DNA from: Clostridium sp. cel8
Lineage (GTDB): Bacteria; Bacillota; Clostridia; Clostridiales; Clostridiaceae
NCBI RefSeq assembly: GCF_014050525.1
Contig: NZ_JACGAG010000003.1
Location: 1 to 64,000, forward strand
Length of the DNA: 64,000 bases
Direction: 5' to 3'
Shown here: positions 34,981 to 45,967 of the stretch, one piece after another
Layout: every line of letters starts with the position of its first letter
Numbering within the stretch: the stretch's first letter is position 1
Notes under the pieces: model-generated
Databases searched by the model: none
What the model saw: only the letters and a program-made list of their open reading frames with translations
Told to the model about the DNA's origin: nothing
Program-made: the position numbers and the translations under genes

Positions 34981-37127
34981 TATTTTTGTTCATCCTTTGA
35001 TTCTTTTTTTCTCGAATCCTTTATGGCATCTTTTCTAGAAAGATTAATTCTTCCCTGATTATCTATTTCCACCACTTTTACAAGTATTTCATCTCCTACG
35101 GAAACTACATCTTCAACTTTGTTTACTCTTGTAAAGTCAAGTTTTGATATATGAACCAAACCTTCTTTCCCTGGGAATATCTCCACAAAAGCTCCAAAAT
35201 TAGTAGTCTTAGTGACTTTTCCAAGATAAATTTCTCCTACTTTTACATCTCTTGTTAAGTCATCTATTATTTTCAATGCCTTTTTATTAGCTTCACTATC
35301 ATTTGACATTACAAATATTTTTCCATCTTCATTTATATCTATCTTTACTCCTGTTTCGGCAATTATCTTGTTTATAACTTTTCCACCTGCTCCTATAACA
35401 TCTCTTATCTTATCTGGATCTATATTCATAGTATATGTCTTAGGTGCGTATTTTGATAGCTCCTTTCTAGGACCACTTATACAATCATTCATCTTTTTAA
35501 GTATAAAAAGTCTTGCTTCTCTAGCCCTATACAATGTTTCCTTTATACATTTAAGAGAAAGACCATGTATTTTAGTATCAAACTGAATAGCTGTTATTCC
35601 AACCTCAGTTCCTCCTACCTTAAAATCCATATCTCCAAAGAAATCTTCTATTCCCTGTATATCAGTTAATATCTTTTCTTGAGATAAATCTTCACTAGTT
35701 ATAAGACCCATTGCAATTCCAGCAGCTGGTCTCTTAATTGGAACTCCTGCATCTAAAAGTGCCAGCGTACTTCCACATATACTTGCCTGAGATGTTGATC
35801 CATTTGAACTCAATACTTCAGAAACTAATCTTATAGTATATGGAAATTCCTCTTGTGATGGAATAAGTGGTAAAAGTGCCTTTTCTGCCAATGCACCATG
35901 GCCGATTTCCCTTCTACCAGGTCCTCTAAGTGGTCTTGTTTCACCTGTACTATATGATGGAAAATTATAATGATGTATATATCTTTTAGACTCTTCCATT
36001 CCTATATCATCTAATACTTGAGCATCTCCAAGTGAACCAAGAGTTGCAACTGTAAGTACCTGTGTAAGTCCCCTTGTAAACAGTCCAGTTCCATGAGCTC
36101 TAGGAAGAAGTGACACTTCACAGCTTATTGGTCTTATTTCATCAAATTTTCTCTCATCAGGTCTTCTATTTTCATTTAAAAGCATATTTCTTACTATTTC
36201 TTTTTGCATCCTATACATAACATCATTTATATCAGCAGAAATATCACCTTCATAGTCTGGATGATTATTTTTAAACTTATCTTCATCTTTAAATTCTTTA
36301 TCTATTTTTTCTTTAATTTCATCTAAAGCACTATTTCTTTCATCTCTATCTACTATATACATTGCACTTTTTACCATATCGAAGGAAAAATTTCTAACTT
36401 CTTTTTCAAGAGTTTCATCAACTTTATACAATTCTGGAATAACCTTTTTCTTACCATACTTTTTCATTACTTTTTCTTGGAATTTTGCAATTTTTTTGCA
36501 CTCTTCAAATCCAAATTTTATGGCATCGTACATAACATCTTCTGGTATTTCTTCTCCTCCAGCTTCAACCATCATAACTCTGTCTTTTGTGGCACACACA
36601 GTTAAATTCAAAGTACTCTTTTCTCTTTCTTCTACTTTAGGATTTATTACAAACTTTCCATCTACTATTCCAACAGAAACTGCTCCAACTGGTGTATCAA
36701 AAGGAATACTTGACATGCACAGTGCAAGAGATGCACCATTTATAGAAAGTATATCAGGAAGGTTATCCTGATCTACAGATAATACCGTACAAACTACTTG
36801 AACATCATTTCTATATCCCTTTGGGAAAAGTGGTCTAAGTGGTCTGTCTATTGCCCTTGCATGTAGTATTGCCTTGTCTGTTGGCTTACCCTCTCTTTTT
36901 ATAAATCCTCCTGGTATCTTTCCAACAGAATATAATCTTTCTTCATATTCTATACTTAAAGGGAAAAAATCAACTCCTTCTCTTGGCTTATCAGAGCAAT
37001 TAGCATTTACTAAAACAACAGTATCTCCATAACTTATCATAAAAGCACAATTGGAAAGCATTCCTACTTTACCATAGTCAACTTTTAAAGTTCTTCCTGC
37101 AACATTAGTTTCAATAATTTCACTCAT
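34980..37127 (-). CDS. pnp: Polynucleotide phosphorylase
   Basis: PNPase degrades RNA 3'-5' with phosphate and is part of the Firmicute degradosome-like network with RNase Y. The 715-residue protein has two RNase PH-like cores (first [20 protein letters not shown] near 70; second [19 protein letters not shown] near 345 and [20 protein letters not shown] near 395), a KH domain ([15 protein letters not shown] near 560) and an S1 domain ([20 protein letters not shown] near 620). The catalytic Asp region [14 protein letters not shown] is present near 485. Full length is normal. It follows rpsO after a hairpin, a layout often used for partial readthrough. Confidence 0.96.
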   Translation of the reverse strand: MSEIIETNVAGRTLKVDYGKVGMLSNCAFMISYGDTVVLVNANCSDKPREGVDFFPLSIEYEERLYSVGKIPGGFIKREGKPTDKAILHARAIDRPLRPLFPKGYRNDVQVVCTVLSVDQDNLPDILSINGASLALCMSSIPFDTPVGAVSVGIVDGKFVINPKVEEREKSTLNLTVCATKDRVMMVEAGGEEIPEDVMYDAIKFGFEECKKIAKFQEKVMKKYGKKKVIPELYKVDETLEKEVRNFSFDMVKSAMYIVDRDERNSALDEIKEKIDKEFKDEDKFKNNHPDYEGDISADINDVMYRMQKEIVRNMLLNENRRPDERKFDEIRPISCEVSLLPRAHGTGLFTRGLTQVLTVATLGSLGDAQVLDDIGMEESKRYIHHYNFPSYSTGETRPLRGPGRREIGHGALAEKALLPLIPSQEEFPYTIRLVSEVLSSNGSTSQASICGSTLALLDAGVPIKRPAAGIAMGLITSEDLSQEKILTDIQGIEDFFGDMDFKVGGTEVGITAIQFDTKIHGLSLKCIKETLYRAREARLFILKKMNDCISGPRKELSKYAPKTYTMNIDPDKIRDVIGAGGKVINKIIAETGVKIDINEDGKIFVMSNDSEANKKALKIIDDLTRDVKVGEIYLGKVTKTTNFGAFVEIFPGKEGLVHISKLDFTRVNKVEDVVSVGDEILVKVVEIDNQGRINLSRKDAIKDSRKKESKDEQK

Positions 37128-37175
37128 TAAATTACCTCCTTTACAATAAAAATAATAATAACTTCTTAAAAATAA

Positions 37176-37197
37176 AGAGCGGTTTAAAAGCCGCTCT
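37176..37197 (-). terminator. Terminator after rpsO
   Basis: AGAGCGG (37176-37182) and CCGCTCT (37191-37197) form a GC-rich stem followed on the minus strand by TTATTTTTAAG. It lies between rpsO and pnp. Confidence 0.8.
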
Positions 37198-37201
37198 AAA
37201 G

Positions 37202-37465
37202 TTATTTTCTTAAATTTAATGCCTTTATGATAGCACGATATCTTTCAATATCCTCTTTAATTAAATAATTAAGAAGACCTCTTCTCTTACCTACCATCAT
37301 CAAAAGGCCTCTTCTTGAGTGATGATCTTTCTTGTGGACCTTTAAATGTTCATTCAAATGATTAATTCTTTTAGTAAGAAGAGCAATCTGTACTTCTGGT
37401 GAACCAGTATCACCTTCATGTCTTGCGTACTTCTTAATTATTTCTTGTTTAACTGCCTTTTCCAT
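37202..37465 (-). CDS. rpsO: Small ribosomal subunit protein uS15
   Basis: S15 binds the central domain of 16S rRNA and helps start platform assembly. The 87-residue protein shows the family core [39 protein letters not shown] and RKGLLNYL-like [17 protein letters not shown] 37465 follows TTGGAGGTGTTACAAA. Upstream is about 120 bases that separate it from ribF and could carry its own promoter and an autoregulatory leader, though I could not define one. Confidence 0.96.
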   Translation of the reverse strand: MEKAVKQEIIKKYARHEGDTGSPEVQIALLTKRINHLNEHLKVHKKDHHSRRGLLMMVGKRRGLLNYLIKEDIERYRAIIKALNLRK

Positions 37466-37586
37466 TTTGTAACACCTCCAATTGTTAATCTCCTATATTC
37501 CAAGAATATCGTCGGCAATTCGAAATTCTTAGCATAAGGATCACGTCTGTAATTATAGCAAATAAAACTAGTATTGTAAATTAATT

Positions 37587-38519
37587 TTACAAATTAATTT
37601 CTAATTCCCTACTATATGCGTAATCTCTGTCTTTTTGAAGTTGAGTTTTTAAGTCATCTAAACTGTCAAATTTAACTTCATCTCTAATTCTCTCTATAAA
37701 GAATACACATATTGTTTTATTGTATATATCCTTTGAGAAATCCAATATATTAGTTTCAATACTGAGTTTTCTATCATTTGTAGTTGGATTACAACCTACA
37801 TTTGTTATACCTCTATAGTATTTATTTTCAAATTTCACAATAGTATAATATACACCTTTATATGGTATTATAAAATTTTTATCCAATTTTAAATTTGCAG
37901 TTGGAAATCCTAATCTTTTTCCAAGGTGCTTTCCATTAATTACAGATCCAGAGATTTCAAAAGGTCTAGTAAGCATATTTCTTGCCTTTTTCATATCTCC
38001 AGTTTCAGATATTATTTTTCTTATAATAGAACTAGAAACAATTTCTTCTTCATATTTCACAGGTGGTATGATATCTAGGGAAAAATTATATTTTAGGCTA
38101 AGTTCTTTGAGTAACTCTATATCTCCTATATTTTTATAGCCAAATTTATAGTTGAAACCAACTATAAGTCCACAAGCCCTATAGTTATTTAGTAACTTGA
38201 GCACAAAATTCTCAGGATCTATTTTCATAAATTCAGTATCAAAGTTTGCCATATTTATTATATCCAAACCTGCTTTGTCTAATGCTTTAAGCTTCATTTT
38301 ATTGCTCATCAATATTCTAGGTCCAGAATTTTTGTTTATAACTATTCTTGGATGATGTTTAAATGTAAAAACCATACTCTTTACATTATTTTGTTTTGCA
38401 AGCTGTATTGTTCTATTTATAAGACTCATATGTCCTAGATGGAGTCCATCAAAGCTTCCAAGTGCAATATATGTTTTTTCCTTCAAATTAATTTTAAAAT
38501 TATCTTCTATTATCATCAT
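37587..38519 (-). CDS. ribF: Bifunctional riboflavin kinase/FMN adenylyltransferase
   Basis: RibF makes FMN and then FAD. The 310-residue product has an N-terminal nucleotidyltransferase with IALGSFDGLHLGHMSLI near 20 and the KMK-type SSSIIRKII region near 155. The C-terminal flavokinase has GKRLGFPTANL near 205 and the ITNVGCNPT motif near 245. It lies six bases after truB, a conserved pairing. Either of two adjacent ATGs may be the start; the first is nine bases from GGGG. Confidence 0.94.
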   Translation of the reverse strand: MMIIEDNFKINLKEKTYIALGSFDGLHLGHMSLINRTIQLAKQNNVKSMVFTFKHHPRIVINKNSGPRILMSNKMKLKALDKAGLDIINMANFDTEFMKIDPENFVLKLLNNYRACGLIVGFNYKFGYKNIGDIELLKELSLKYNFSLDIIPPVKYEEEIVSSSIIRKIISETGDMKKARNMLTRPFEISGSVINGKHLGKRLGFPTANLKLDKNFIIPYKGVYYTIVKFENKYYRGITNVGCNPTTNDRKLSIETNILDFSKDIYNKTICVFFIERIRDEVKFDSLDDLKTQLQKDRDYAYSRELEINL

Positions 38520-38525
38520 GGTAAA

Positions 38526-39407
38526 TTACCCCGAAATCAACAACTTTTTCATTTTAAATCCAGTACCTTTTTTATTCATTCCTATACCTATAAACTTATT
38601 TTTATCTATGTAAACTCTGTAGAGTACATCTTCCTCTATTTTATTTAGAAACTTATTACTTTTTATTGGAAGTCCATTTAGTACATGTTTTTTAAAATTA
38701 TCTTCTATATGTACACATGGATAACCTTCAAGTGCCATATCCATTGGAATCAAATGCTGAAATACGTTGACCTCATTCAAATCCAAAACAGATATAGAAT
38801 CAGAAATATCAAATCCTCCAGAGTGAGTTCTTAAAAGTTCCCACATAGTTCCACCACAACCTAATTTTTGTCCAATATCATGGCATAAACTCCTTATATA
38901 AGTTCCTTTTGAGCATTTAACCTCAAACTTTACATATGGCAAATCAACTTTCAATATATCTATAGAATATATAGTTATATTTCTAGTTTTTCTTTCAACT
39001 TTTATACCTTTTCTTGCAAGTTCATATAATCTCTTGCCATTTACTTTTAATGCAGAATACATAGGAGGAATTTGACTTATATTTCCCTTAAAACTCATTA
39101 TAGAGTCAATTATCTCTTTCTCATTTACATCCAAATTAGATTCAAATACAATTTTTCCATATTTATCATAAGTATCCGTAACAACTCCTAATTTTAAAGT
39201 TGCCACATATGTCTTTGATCCTTCCATTATATAATCCACTAGTTTAGTTGCACGTCCTATACAGATTGGAAGCACTCCTGAAGCACCTGGATCAAGAGTA
39301 CCTGTATGCCCAACCCTTTTCATATTACAAATTGACTTTACTTTTTTTACAACATCAAATGAAGTCATTCCCTTTGGTTTATTTATATTTAATATTCCAT
39401 TCATCAT
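38526..39407 (-). CDS. truB: tRNA pseudouridine-55 synthase
   Basis: TruB makes pseudouridine 55 in the T arm of tRNAs. The 293-residue enzyme opens NGILNINKPKGMTSFDVV and contains the catalytic Asp in HTGTLDPGASGVLPICIG near 38, plus YVATLKLGVVTDTYDKYG near 68 and FEVKCSKGTYIRSLCHDIG near 170. The ATG overlaps the nrnA stop (ATGA), so the two are coupled. Confidence 0.95.
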   Translation of the reverse strand: MMNGILNINKPKGMTSFDVVKKVKSICNMKRVGHTGTLDPGASGVLPICIGRATKLVDYIMEGSKTYVATLKLGVVTDTYDKYGKIVFESNLDVNEKEIIDSIMSFKGNISQIPPMYSALKVNGKRLYELARKGIKVERKTRNITIYSIDILKVDLPYVKFEVKCSKGTYIRSLCHDIGQKLGCGGTMWELLRTHSGGFDISDSISVLDLNEVNVFQHLIPMDMALEGYPCVHIEDNFKKHVLNGLPIKSNKFLNKIEEDVLYRVYIDKNKFIGIGMNKKGTGFKMKKLLISG

Positions 39408-40366
39408 GCCATCTCTTCTTGAATTTCTTTGAGTATCATATTTTCTACAGTATCTATATCCTTATCAGATACTTGAAGTCCTGCAGCTCTTATATGCCCT
39501 CCACCTCCAAATTTTTCTGCAATCTTTCTTACATCTACATAATTCTTTGACCTTAAGCTAACTTTTATTTTATCTTCAGACTCTTTCAAAAGCACAGAAA
39601 CTTCTACAGTTTCAATTTCAAGACCTGTATTCACTATGTCGTGGGTATCAATATCTTGATCCTTTGAAATATCATCTATCATAGATTTTGTTATTTTTAT
39701 TACACATATTTTATCATCTATAATTTTCATATTGTCAATTGCTCTTCCAAGCAATTTTATATTCTCGATTTTTTTATTGTCAAATACAATTCTATGAACA
39801 CCTGTAAAATCAAAGCCAGTACTTATAAGTTTCCCAGCAATTCTATGTGTTCTCTCACTTGTAGAAGAATATTTAAAAGATCCTGTATCTGTAATCAATG
39901 AAGTGTAAAGACATTTAGCTATATCCTTATTAATTTCAACATTTAATTCAATTAATATATCGTATATAATTTCAGACATAGCTGCTGCTTTTGTATCTAT
40001 ATAGTTAATATCTCCATATTTCTCATTGGTAACATGGTGATCTATATTTATAATTTTATAATTTCTATTTTCAAAATTCAAGTTAGCATTTATTCTCTTC
40101 TTATCTCCACAATCAAGGACTATAACACATTCTGTCTTACTTTCAACTTCAAATTTTTCAGGATCTATATTCAAAGATCCTGGAAGAAATTTAAAGTCTT
40201 CAGGAATTTCTTCAGTAGAGAGAATAGAAACTTCTTTTCCCTTACTACTCAATCCTTGAAACAATGCAAGTGCACTTCCAATTGAATCTCCATCAGGAGA
40301 TTTATGAAAAGTAATAGCTATATTTTTACTATTAGAAATCTCTGATATTACACTGTTAATTTCCAT
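39404..40366 (-). CDS. nrnA: Bifunctional oligoribonuclease / pAp phosphatase (DHH family)
   Basis: NrnA degrades nanoRNAs and dephosphorylates 3'-phosphoadenosine 5'-phosphate. The 320-residue product has DHH motif 1 as HKSPDGDSIGSALAL near 20, VIVLDCGDKKR near 85, the DHH motif in IINIDHHVTNEKYGD near 110 and the DHHA1 motif FGGGGHIRAAGLQV near 290. ATG 40366 is chosen, as AAAGGAG lies ten bases upstream; an earlier ATG at 40375 is too close. It overlaps the end of rbfA by 11 bases and truB by four, forming a coupled chain. Confidence 0.93.
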   Translation of the reverse strand: MEINSVISEISNSKNIAITFHKSPDGDSIGSALALFQGLSSKGKEVSILSTEEIPEDFKFLPGSLNIDPEKFEVESKTECVIVLDCGDKKRINANLNFENRNYKIINIDHHVTNEKYGDINYIDTKAAAMSEIIYDILIELNVEINKDIAKCLYTSLITDTGSFKYSSTSERTHRIAGKLISTGFDFTGVHRIVFDNKKIENIKLLGRAIDNMKIIDDKICVIKITKSMIDDISKDQDIDTHDIVNTGLEIETVEVSVLLKESEDKIKVSLRSKNYVDVRKIAEKFGGGGHIRAAGLQVSDKDIDTVENMILKEIQEEMA

Positions 40367-40718
40367 TTTTTTCATTCTCCTTTATCTTCCTTAGGAGATC
40401 ATCAATATGCATTCCCTTTTCTATACTGTCATCTATCTCCATAATAATCTCTGGAGTATTTCTAAGTCTAATTCTATGTCCTACTTCTCTTCTTATAAAC
40501 CCAGATGAATTTTTTAATGCCTGAAAAGTTTCATCCTTAGATTTATCATTTCCATAAAGACTTACATATACTTTAGCGTAACTTAAATCTCTTGTAACAT
40601 CAACTCTTGTAACACTTATCATAGCAGTAATCCTTGGATCTTTTACATCATTTCTTATTATACTGCTTATTTCCTTTTTCATCTCTTCATTTATTCTACC
40701 GGTTCTATACTTAGACAT
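40356..40718 (-). CDS. rbfA: 30S ribosome-binding factor A
   Basis: RbfA helps mature the 5' end of 16S rRNA and is needed in the cold. The 120-residue protein has MSKYRTGRINEEMKKEI, then DPRITAMISVTRVDVTRDLSYAKVYVS and IRLRNTPEIIMEIDDS. ATG 40718 follows TTGGAGGTGGTATTA; a longer frame reaching into infB has no binding site. It sits between infB and nrnA as in most Firmicutes. Confidence 0.95.
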   Translation of the reverse strand: MSKYRTGRINEEMKKEISSIIRNDVKDPRITAMISVTRVDVTRDLSYAKVYVSLYGNDKSKDETFQALKNSSGFIRREVGHRIRLRNTPEIIMEIDDSIEKGMHIDDLLRKIKENEKNGN

Positions 40719-40758
40719 TAATACCACCTCCAAATTAATGAAAATGTGAATACGCAGT

Positions 40759-42891
40759 TTAAAGTTCTTTCTTCTTAATTTCTTCAATAATATATGCTTC
40801 TATTATATCGCCCTCTTTTATATCATTGAATTTTTCAATTGAAATCCCACATTCAAATCCTTGAGCAACTTCCTTTACATCATCTTTAAATCTCTTTAAA
40901 GATGCAAGTTCGGATTCGAATATAACTATTCCATCTCTTATTATTCTAACTTTGCAATTTCTTACTATCTTACCATCAGTTACATAACAGCCTGCAATTG
41001 TTCCTACATTTGAAATTTTATATATTTGTCTAACCTCAACTTTTCCTATTACCTTTTCCTTATAATCAGGTTCTAACATACCAAGCATTGCAGACTTTAT
41101 GTCATCTATTGCTGTATATATTACCCTATAAGTTTTAATATCTACCGACTCTTTTTCTGCCGCTTTTTCTGCATTGCTATCTGGTCTAACATTAAATCCA
41201 ATTATAATTGCATTAGATGCTGAAGCCAAGCTTACATCAGTTTCTGTTATAGCACCTACTGCACCGTGTATTACTCTTACTTTAACTTCATCTGTTGAAA
41301 GCTTTTGAAGTGATTGTCTAAGAGCTTCTATAGAACCCTGGACATCGGCTTTTACAATTATATTTAGCTCTTTTACTTTTCCCTCTTTTATCTGATTATA
41401 TAAGTCTTCAAGGGAAACTTTATGAGTTGATTGAAGATATTCTTCTCTTTTCTTCTCTTTTCTCCTATTAGCTAAATCTCTTGCAGTTTTCTCATCTTTT
41501 ACTTGATGGAATCTATCACCTGCTGCTGGTACTTCAGACAATCCAAGTATCTCCACAGGAATAGATGGACCAGCTGACTTTATATTTTTTCCCTTATCAT
41601 CAAACATTGCTCTTATCCTACCATATGTGGTTCCTACTACTATAGAATCGCCTACATTTAAAGTTCCATTTTGAACAAGAAGTGTTGCAACAGCTCCTCT
41701 TCCTTTATCCAATTTTGCTTCAATTACAGCACCTTTTGCATTTCTATTTGGATTTGCTTTAAGTTCTTGAACTTCAGCAGTTAAAAGTACCATTTCAAGA
41801 AGCGTATCTAATCCTTCTTGAGTATGTGCTGAAACTGGAACACATATAGTATCTCCACCCCAATCCTCAGGTGTAATACCATACTCTATAAGTTCTTGTT
41901 TTACCCTATCTGGATTTGCTCCTGGTCTGTCAATCTTATTTATAGCTACTACCATTGGAACATTTGCTGCCTTACAGTGATTGATTGCTTCTACTGTCTG
42001 AGGCATTATTCCATCATCTGCTGCAACTACAAGTATAACGATATCCGTTATTTGAGCACCTCTTGCTCTCATTGCAGTGAAAGCTTCATGACCAGGTGTA
42101 TCTAGAAATGTTATCTTTTCTCCATTTATATTTACTGTATAAGCTCCTATATGCTGAGTTATTCCACCTGCTTCTTGAGATGTTACCTTTGATTTTCTGA
42201 TAGCATCTAAAAGGGATGTCTTACCATGGTCAACATGACCCATTACAGTTATAACAGGAGGCTTTTTTTCCATATTTTCGTCCTCATCATCATCTTCTTC
42301 TTTTTCTACAGCTTCCATATCAATATCTCTTTCCTTTTTCTCAACAATAACATTGAACTTTTCTCCAAGCTTTTGTGCTGTCTGAAAGTCAATTTCCTGA
42401 TTTATTGCTGCCATTACTCCCATAAATATAAGTTGTTTTATAACTTCTGTTGACGATTTACCCATTTTTTCTGAAAGTTCTTTTACAGTTATAGTATCAT
42501 CAATTTCTATTATTTTTTCTTCTTGTTCATCTTCCTTTTTGTCAGTATCATTGCTAACTTCAACATGATTTTTAACATTTTTCTTTTTATTCATACTGTT
42601 TTTATTTTTCTTCTTTGTTTCTTTAGAAGTTTTAGTTGAAGTTCCCTTTTTTTCTGATTTACTTTTTACAGAAATTTTATCAGTTTCTTTAGTTTCATTA
42701 GTTTTAGCATCTTGAGTTTTACCATCTTGTTTTTCAGAAAAGAATTCCTTTATAAGTTCCGCATCCTCTTCTTCTATAACGCTCATGTGATTTTTTACTT
42801 TCACACTAAATTCTTCTGAAAGAATTTTAATCAATTCTTTACTTGAAATACTTAGTTCTTTAGCCAATTCATAAATTCTTACTTTTGACAA
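40759..42891 (-). CDS. infB: Translation initiation factor IF-2
   Basis: IF-2 is the GTPase that brings fMet-tRNA to the 30S subunit. The 710-residue protein has an N-terminal IF2N domain ([19 protein letters not shown]), a Lys/Glu/Thr-rich variable linker (about 55-130), a second IF2N domain, then the G domain: [12 protein letters not shown] near 217, LDTPGHEAF near 262 and [11 protein letters not shown] near 315. Domains II-IV follow. TTG 42891 (then SKVRIYEL) is chosen, since GGGGGTG is upstream and related proteins begin MSK/MAKxRxYELAKE. Confidence 0.96.
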   Translation of the reverse strand: MSKVRIYELAKELSISSKELIKILSEEFSVKVKNHMSVIEEEDAELIKEFFSEKQDGKTQDAKTNETKETDKISVKSKSEKKGTSTKTSKETKKKNKNSMNKKKNVKNHVEVSNDTDKKEDEQEEKIIEIDDTITVKELSEKMGKSSTEVIKQLIFMGVMAAINQEIDFQTAQKLGEKFNVIVEKKERDIDMEAVEKEEDDDEDENMEKKPPVITVMGHVDHGKTSLLDAIRKSKVTSQEAGGITQHIGAYTVNINGEKITFLDTPGHEAFTAMRARGAQITDIVILVVAADDGIMPQTVEAINHCKAANVPMVVAINKIDRPGANPDRVKQELIEYGITPEDWGGDTICVPVSAHTQEGLDTLLEMVLLTAEVQELKANPNRNAKGAVIEAKLDKGRGAVATLLVQNGTLNVGDSIVVGTTYGRIRAMFDDKGKNIKSAGPSIPVEILGLSEVPAAGDRFHQVKDEKTARDLANRRKEKKREEYLQSTHKVSLEDLYNQIKEGKVKELNIIVKADVQGSIEALRQSLQKLSTDEVKVRVIHGAVGAITETDVSLASASNAIIIGFNVRPDSNAEKAAEKESVDIKTYRVIYTAIDDIKSAMLGMLEPDYKEKVIGKVEVRQIYKISNVGTIAGCYVTDGKIVRNCKVRIIRDGIVIFESELASLKRFKDDVKEVAQGFECGISIEKFNDIKEGDIIEAYIIEEIKKKEL

Positions 42892-42916
42892 ATACTTCAC
42901 CCCCGAAATTAAATTT

Positions 42917-43216
42917 CTAACTATGAAGGTCTACAAGTTTTTTGCTCATATTCCTATCCGTGATACCTATAACTTTTATCTCATCATGCCCAATTGCATA
43001 TCCAAGTTCTTCCTTAGAATATCCTGTCAAAACTTTTATATTATATTTGTTACCATATTTCAAAAATTTATTTAAAGTATTTGAAGAAACATCTTGAGAT
43101 AATATAAGCAAATATATTTTATTTTTCTTTATATTATCTTCACATTTATTATATCCCTCCAAAACTTTACCTGCACCTTTTGCAATACCTAAAAATTGTA
43201 GAAAACTATCTTTCAT
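42917..43216 (-). CDS. ylxQ: L7Ae/L30e-type RNA-binding protein YlxQ
   Basis: The 99-residue product has the L7Ae fold: [21 protein letters not shown], then [25 protein letters not shown] and [23 protein letters not shown]. YlxQ lies between rnpM and infB in most Firmicutes and binds structured (kink-turn) RNA; its exact target is not settled. The ATG overlaps rnpM by 11 bases. Confidence 0.9.
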   Translation of the reverse strand: MKDSFLQFLGIAKGAGKVLEGYNKCEDNIKKNKIYLLILSQDVSSNTLNKFLKYGNKYNIKVLTGYSKEELGYAIGHDEIKVIGITDRNMSKKLVDLHS

Positions 43217-43475
43217 TTTCTATTTCTTCCTTTAAGGCATTATATAATTCAGTATCAATATTAGTTTCAAGATTTTTTTGAAGTCTTTTATTTTTAAATG
43301 CATTTTCCAGACAAGTAATATTTTTGCAAATATAAGCTCCTCTACCATTTTTCTTACCTGTAGGATCTAAAAAAACTTCTCCTTCTTTATTCTTTACAAT
43401 TCTTATGAGTTCTCTCTTGGGTTTCATTTCCATACATCCAAGACACATTCTCTGAGGTATTTTTTTCTTTTTCAT
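43206..43475 (-). CDS. rnpM: RNase P modulator RnpM (YlxR)
   Basis: The 89-residue protein matches YlxR: IPQRMCLGCMEMKPKRELIRIV, then DPTGKKNGRGAYICKN and CLENAFKNKRLQKNLE. YlxR proteins bind RNA, and recent work on Bacillus links the family to binding of RNase P RNA, with the name RnpM. The CxxC and second Cys pair are present. It is coupled to nusA upstream (14 bases) and ylxQ downstream (overlap). Confidence 0.9.
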   Translation of the reverse strand: MKKKKIPQRMCLGCMEMKPKRELIRIVKNKEGEVFLDPTGKKNGRGAYICKNITCLENAFKNKRLQKNLETNIDTELYNALKEEIENER

Positions 43476-43489
43476 AAATCACACCATCC

Positions 43490-44617
43490 TTAATTAATAA
43501 TATGATTATCTGTAATTTCTTTATAGTTAACTTCATTCTCTTCATCTAATGTTTCTTCAGAAGTATTTTGAAAATTTTCCATCTGAGATTTACTCTTTAT
43601 ATCAATTTTCCATCCTGTAAGCTTAGCTGCCAATCTAACATTTTGCCCTTCTTTACCTATTGCAAGAGATAGTTGATCATCGTCTACTATAACTTGTGCA
43701 AACTTTTTATCCTCATCTAAGTCAACATCGAGAACTTTTGCAGGGCTCAATGAATTTGCTATATATTCTTCAGGAAGTTTACTCCATTTTATTATATCAA
43801 TTTTTTCATTTTTTAGTTCATTTACTATACTCTGTACTCTTATACCTTTAGGTCCTACACAAGCTCCCATTGGATCTACATTTTCGTCATTTGAATGTAC
43901 TGCAATTTTTGTTCTAGATCCAGCTTCTCTTGCAATTGACTTTATATCTACAATTCCTTCAAATATTTCAGGAACTTCAAGCTCAAATAATCTCTTTATA
44001 AGACCTGGATGAGTTCTTGATATAATAATTTGTGCTCCTTTTGTAGTATTTTTAACTTCTACTATATAAAGCTTGATTCTATCGTTGTAATTATATTTTT
44101 CTCCAGGCATCTGCTCATTTGGTCCAAGGACAGCTTCAGTTTTTCCAAGATCTATTAAGACATTGTTCTTATCTTTTCTAATAACAACACCTGTTATTAT
44201 ATCATCTTCTTTTTCTGCAAAATCATTGTATATTATTCTTCTTTCTTCTTCTTTTATTCTCTGAATTACAACCTGTTTTGCAGCTTGTGCAGCTACTCTT
44301 CCAAACTTTCTCGGAGTTACTTCTATAGATACTAAATCACCTACTTCATATCTTTGATCGATTGCTTTTGCATCTTCAAGCAATATTTCATTTAAATTAT
44401 CTTCTAAATTTTCAACTACCTTTTTCTGAGAATATACATGAATTTCTCCATTTTCCCTATCCATAGTAACCTTCACATTCTGATTTCCTCCATGTGAAGA
44501 ATAATTCTTTTTGTAAGCAGCAACTAATGCATCTTCTATAGTGGTAAATAATAGATCTTTACTTATCCCCTTCTCTTTAACTATCTCTTTCAAGGCCTCT
44601 ATAAACTCCTGATTCAT
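43490..44617 (-). CDS. nusA: Transcription termination/antitermination factor NusA
   Basis: NusA binds RNA polymerase and nascent RNA, controlling pausing, termination and rRNA antitermination. The 375-residue product has the N-terminal RNAP-binding domain (MNQEFIEALKEIVKEKGI), an S1 domain near 135-200 (EDDIITGVVIRKDKNNVLIDLG) and KH1/KH2 (SNDENVDPMGACVGPKGIRVQ near 240; VDDDQLSLAIGKEGQNVRLA near 310). It lacks the acidic repeats of E. coli NusA, as is normal in Firmicutes. The second ATG, 44617, is nine bases after GGGGAGG. Confidence 0.95.
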   Translation of the reverse strand: MNQEFIEALKEIVKEKGISKDLLFTTIEDALVAAYKKNYSSHGGNQNVKVTMDRENGEIHVYSQKKVVENLEDNLNEILLEDAKAIDQRYEVGDLVSIEVTPRKFGRVAAQAAKQVVIQRIKEEERRIIYNDFAEKEDDIITGVVIRKDKNNVLIDLGKTEAVLGPNEQMPGEKYNYNDRIKLYIVEVKNTTKGAQIIISRTHPGLIKRLFELEVPEIFEGIVDIKSIAREAGSRTKIAVHSNDENVDPMGACVGPKGIRVQSIVNELKNEKIDIIKWSKLPEEYIANSLSPAKVLDVDLDEDKKFAQVIVDDDQLSLAIGKEGQNVRLAAKLTGWKIDIKSKSQMENFQNTSEETLDEENEVNYKEITDNHIIN

Positions 44618-44633
44618 TTCCATATACCTCCCC

Positions 44634-45092
44634 TTAGAAATTGACCTTTAAACTTACATTGGAAATTTTATCTCTTGGAATATCTATTTCTTTTAATCCA
44701 GACTTTACTTTCAAATACTCTTTATCAAAATTCAAAAGTTCACCTTCATATTTTTTCTTTCCCTCAAATAAACCATTTATCTTAACTTTTACCATGCTTC
44801 CCATATACCTCTTTAAATGTTCTTCAGTATATAAAGTTCTTTCTATTCCAGGTGAAGATACTTCTAAATAATATGAAAAACTTATAGGGTCTTTTTCATC
44901 AAGCATATCACTTACAGATCTACTTACTCTTTCACAATCGTCAAGTGTTATTCCACCATCTTGTTTGTCTATATATATCCTTAAATAATTTTCATTTTTC
45001 TCCTTTACAATTTCCAAATGGTATAATTCATAATTTAACTTTTTAACTATAGGCAATACCAAATCATATACTCTATCTGTTAAACTAGACAT
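44634..45092 (-). CDS. rimP: Ribosome maturation factor RimP
   Basis: RimP acts in 30S subunit assembly. The 152-residue protein has [24 protein letters not shown], then [30 protein letters not shown] and [14 protein letters not shown], all typical. ATG 45092 is set by AGTAAGGAGGGAATATAAC. It is the first gene of the rimP-nusA-infB unit. The usual upstream neighbour polC is 3.5 kb away, because the ABC transporter lies between. Confidence 0.94.
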   Translation of the reverse strand: MSSLTDRVYDLVLPIVKKLNYELYHLEIVKEKNENYLRIYIDKQDGGITLDDCERVSRSVSDMLDEKDPISFSYYLEVSSPGIERTLYTEEHLKRYMGSMVKVKINGLFEGKKKYEGELLNFDKEYLKVKSGLKEIDIPRDKISNVSLKVNF

Positions 45093-45157
45093 GTTATATT
45101 CCCTCCTTACTATATATTCTAAACAATTCAAGAGAAAAAATGTTAATAGCTATAATT

Positions 45158-45212
45158 AAAAACGCAACTTACGCTGCGTTTTTACAAATAGAAAGAGTGG
45201 GTATAAACCCAC
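45158..45212 (-). terminator. Twin hairpins terminating the ABC transporter operon
   Basis: A first stem (GTGGGT 45197-45202 with ACCCAC 45207-45212) is followed on the minus strand by a second, AAAAACGCA/TGCGTTTTT (45158-45166 and 45175-45183), ending in TTTTTAATTATAG. The second is a clear intrinsic terminator. Together they insulate rimP from the transporter genes. Confidence 0.8.
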
Positions 45213-45325
45213 CCTACAATTAAACAAAACTCTGTAGAATTACTAAATCAATTTTATCATACTAAAATACTTATTTCAAGATAAATATAAGTTTTCATAT
45301 ATTAAATAAATCAATTACTTCAAAA

Positions 45326-45967
45326 TTAACGAACAATTTTAAGTTGTTGTCTGGCTGCTATTATTGACAGTAAATAGTTTATAACAAAATACATAAAAGC
45401 CATCATTATAAAAATAGTAATAATTTGAGAGGTTTTAGCATATTGTCCCATAATTATCATTCCCTTGCCTGTAAGTTCCTCAATTCCAACAGCCCAAACA
45501 AAAGATGTATCCTTAATTACTGTAATAAAAGTAGAACACAAAGGTGGAATCATATTTCTAAATGCTTGAGGCAATATAATATGAATTAATATTTTACTAT
45601 AAGTAAATCCTTGAGATTCAGCTGCTTCCCATTGCCCTTTATTTATAGAATTCAATCCAGCACGAACAATTTCTGCAATAATTGCGCTAGTAAATATAGT
45701 CATAGCTCCAATTCCTGCATTTATAGGTTCCAACTTTGTCATAAACCTAACAGCTAATATAAATAAAAGAAGAGGAATATTCCTAACAATCTCTATATAA
45801 AATCCTGCTATTTTACTTATAATCTTATGATTTACATAACGTGCAATTCCTAAAAAAGTACCAATAATAGAACTTAGTATTATTGTAGCAATAGCTATAT
45901 GTAGGGTAGTTAAAAATCCTTTTAGCAAAAATAAGATTATATCCGGCTTAAAAAGTACTGATATCAT
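45326..45967 (-). CDS. Polar amino acid ABC transporter permease (HisM/GlnP family)
   Basis: This 213-residue membrane permease has about five helices and the EAA loop [29 protein letters not shown], which docks on the ATPase. [12 protein letters not shown] near 60 is typical of glutamine/cystine-type importers. It overlaps the upstream permease by four bases (ATGA) and is the last gene of the operon. It should form a heterodimer with the next permease. Confidence 0.9.
   Translation of the reverse strand: MISVLFKPDIILFLLKGFLTTLHIAIATIILSSIIGTFLGIARYVNHKIISKIAGFYIEIVRNIPLLLFILAVRFMTKLEPINAGIGAMTIFTSAIIAEIVRAGLNSINKGQWEAAESQGFTYSKILIHIILPQAFRNMIPPLCSTFITVIKDTSFVWAVGIEELTGKGMIIMGQYAKTSQIITIFIMMAFMYFVINYLLSIIAARQQLKIVR

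Noticed and set aside
36496-36771. Plus-strand frame within pnp
   Set aside because: Antisense shadow of the PNPase core; no initiation signals.
37466-37586. S15 autoregulatory leader upstream of rpsO
   Set aside because: Known in other bacteria, but no clear pseudoknot or three-way junction could be drawn here by eye.
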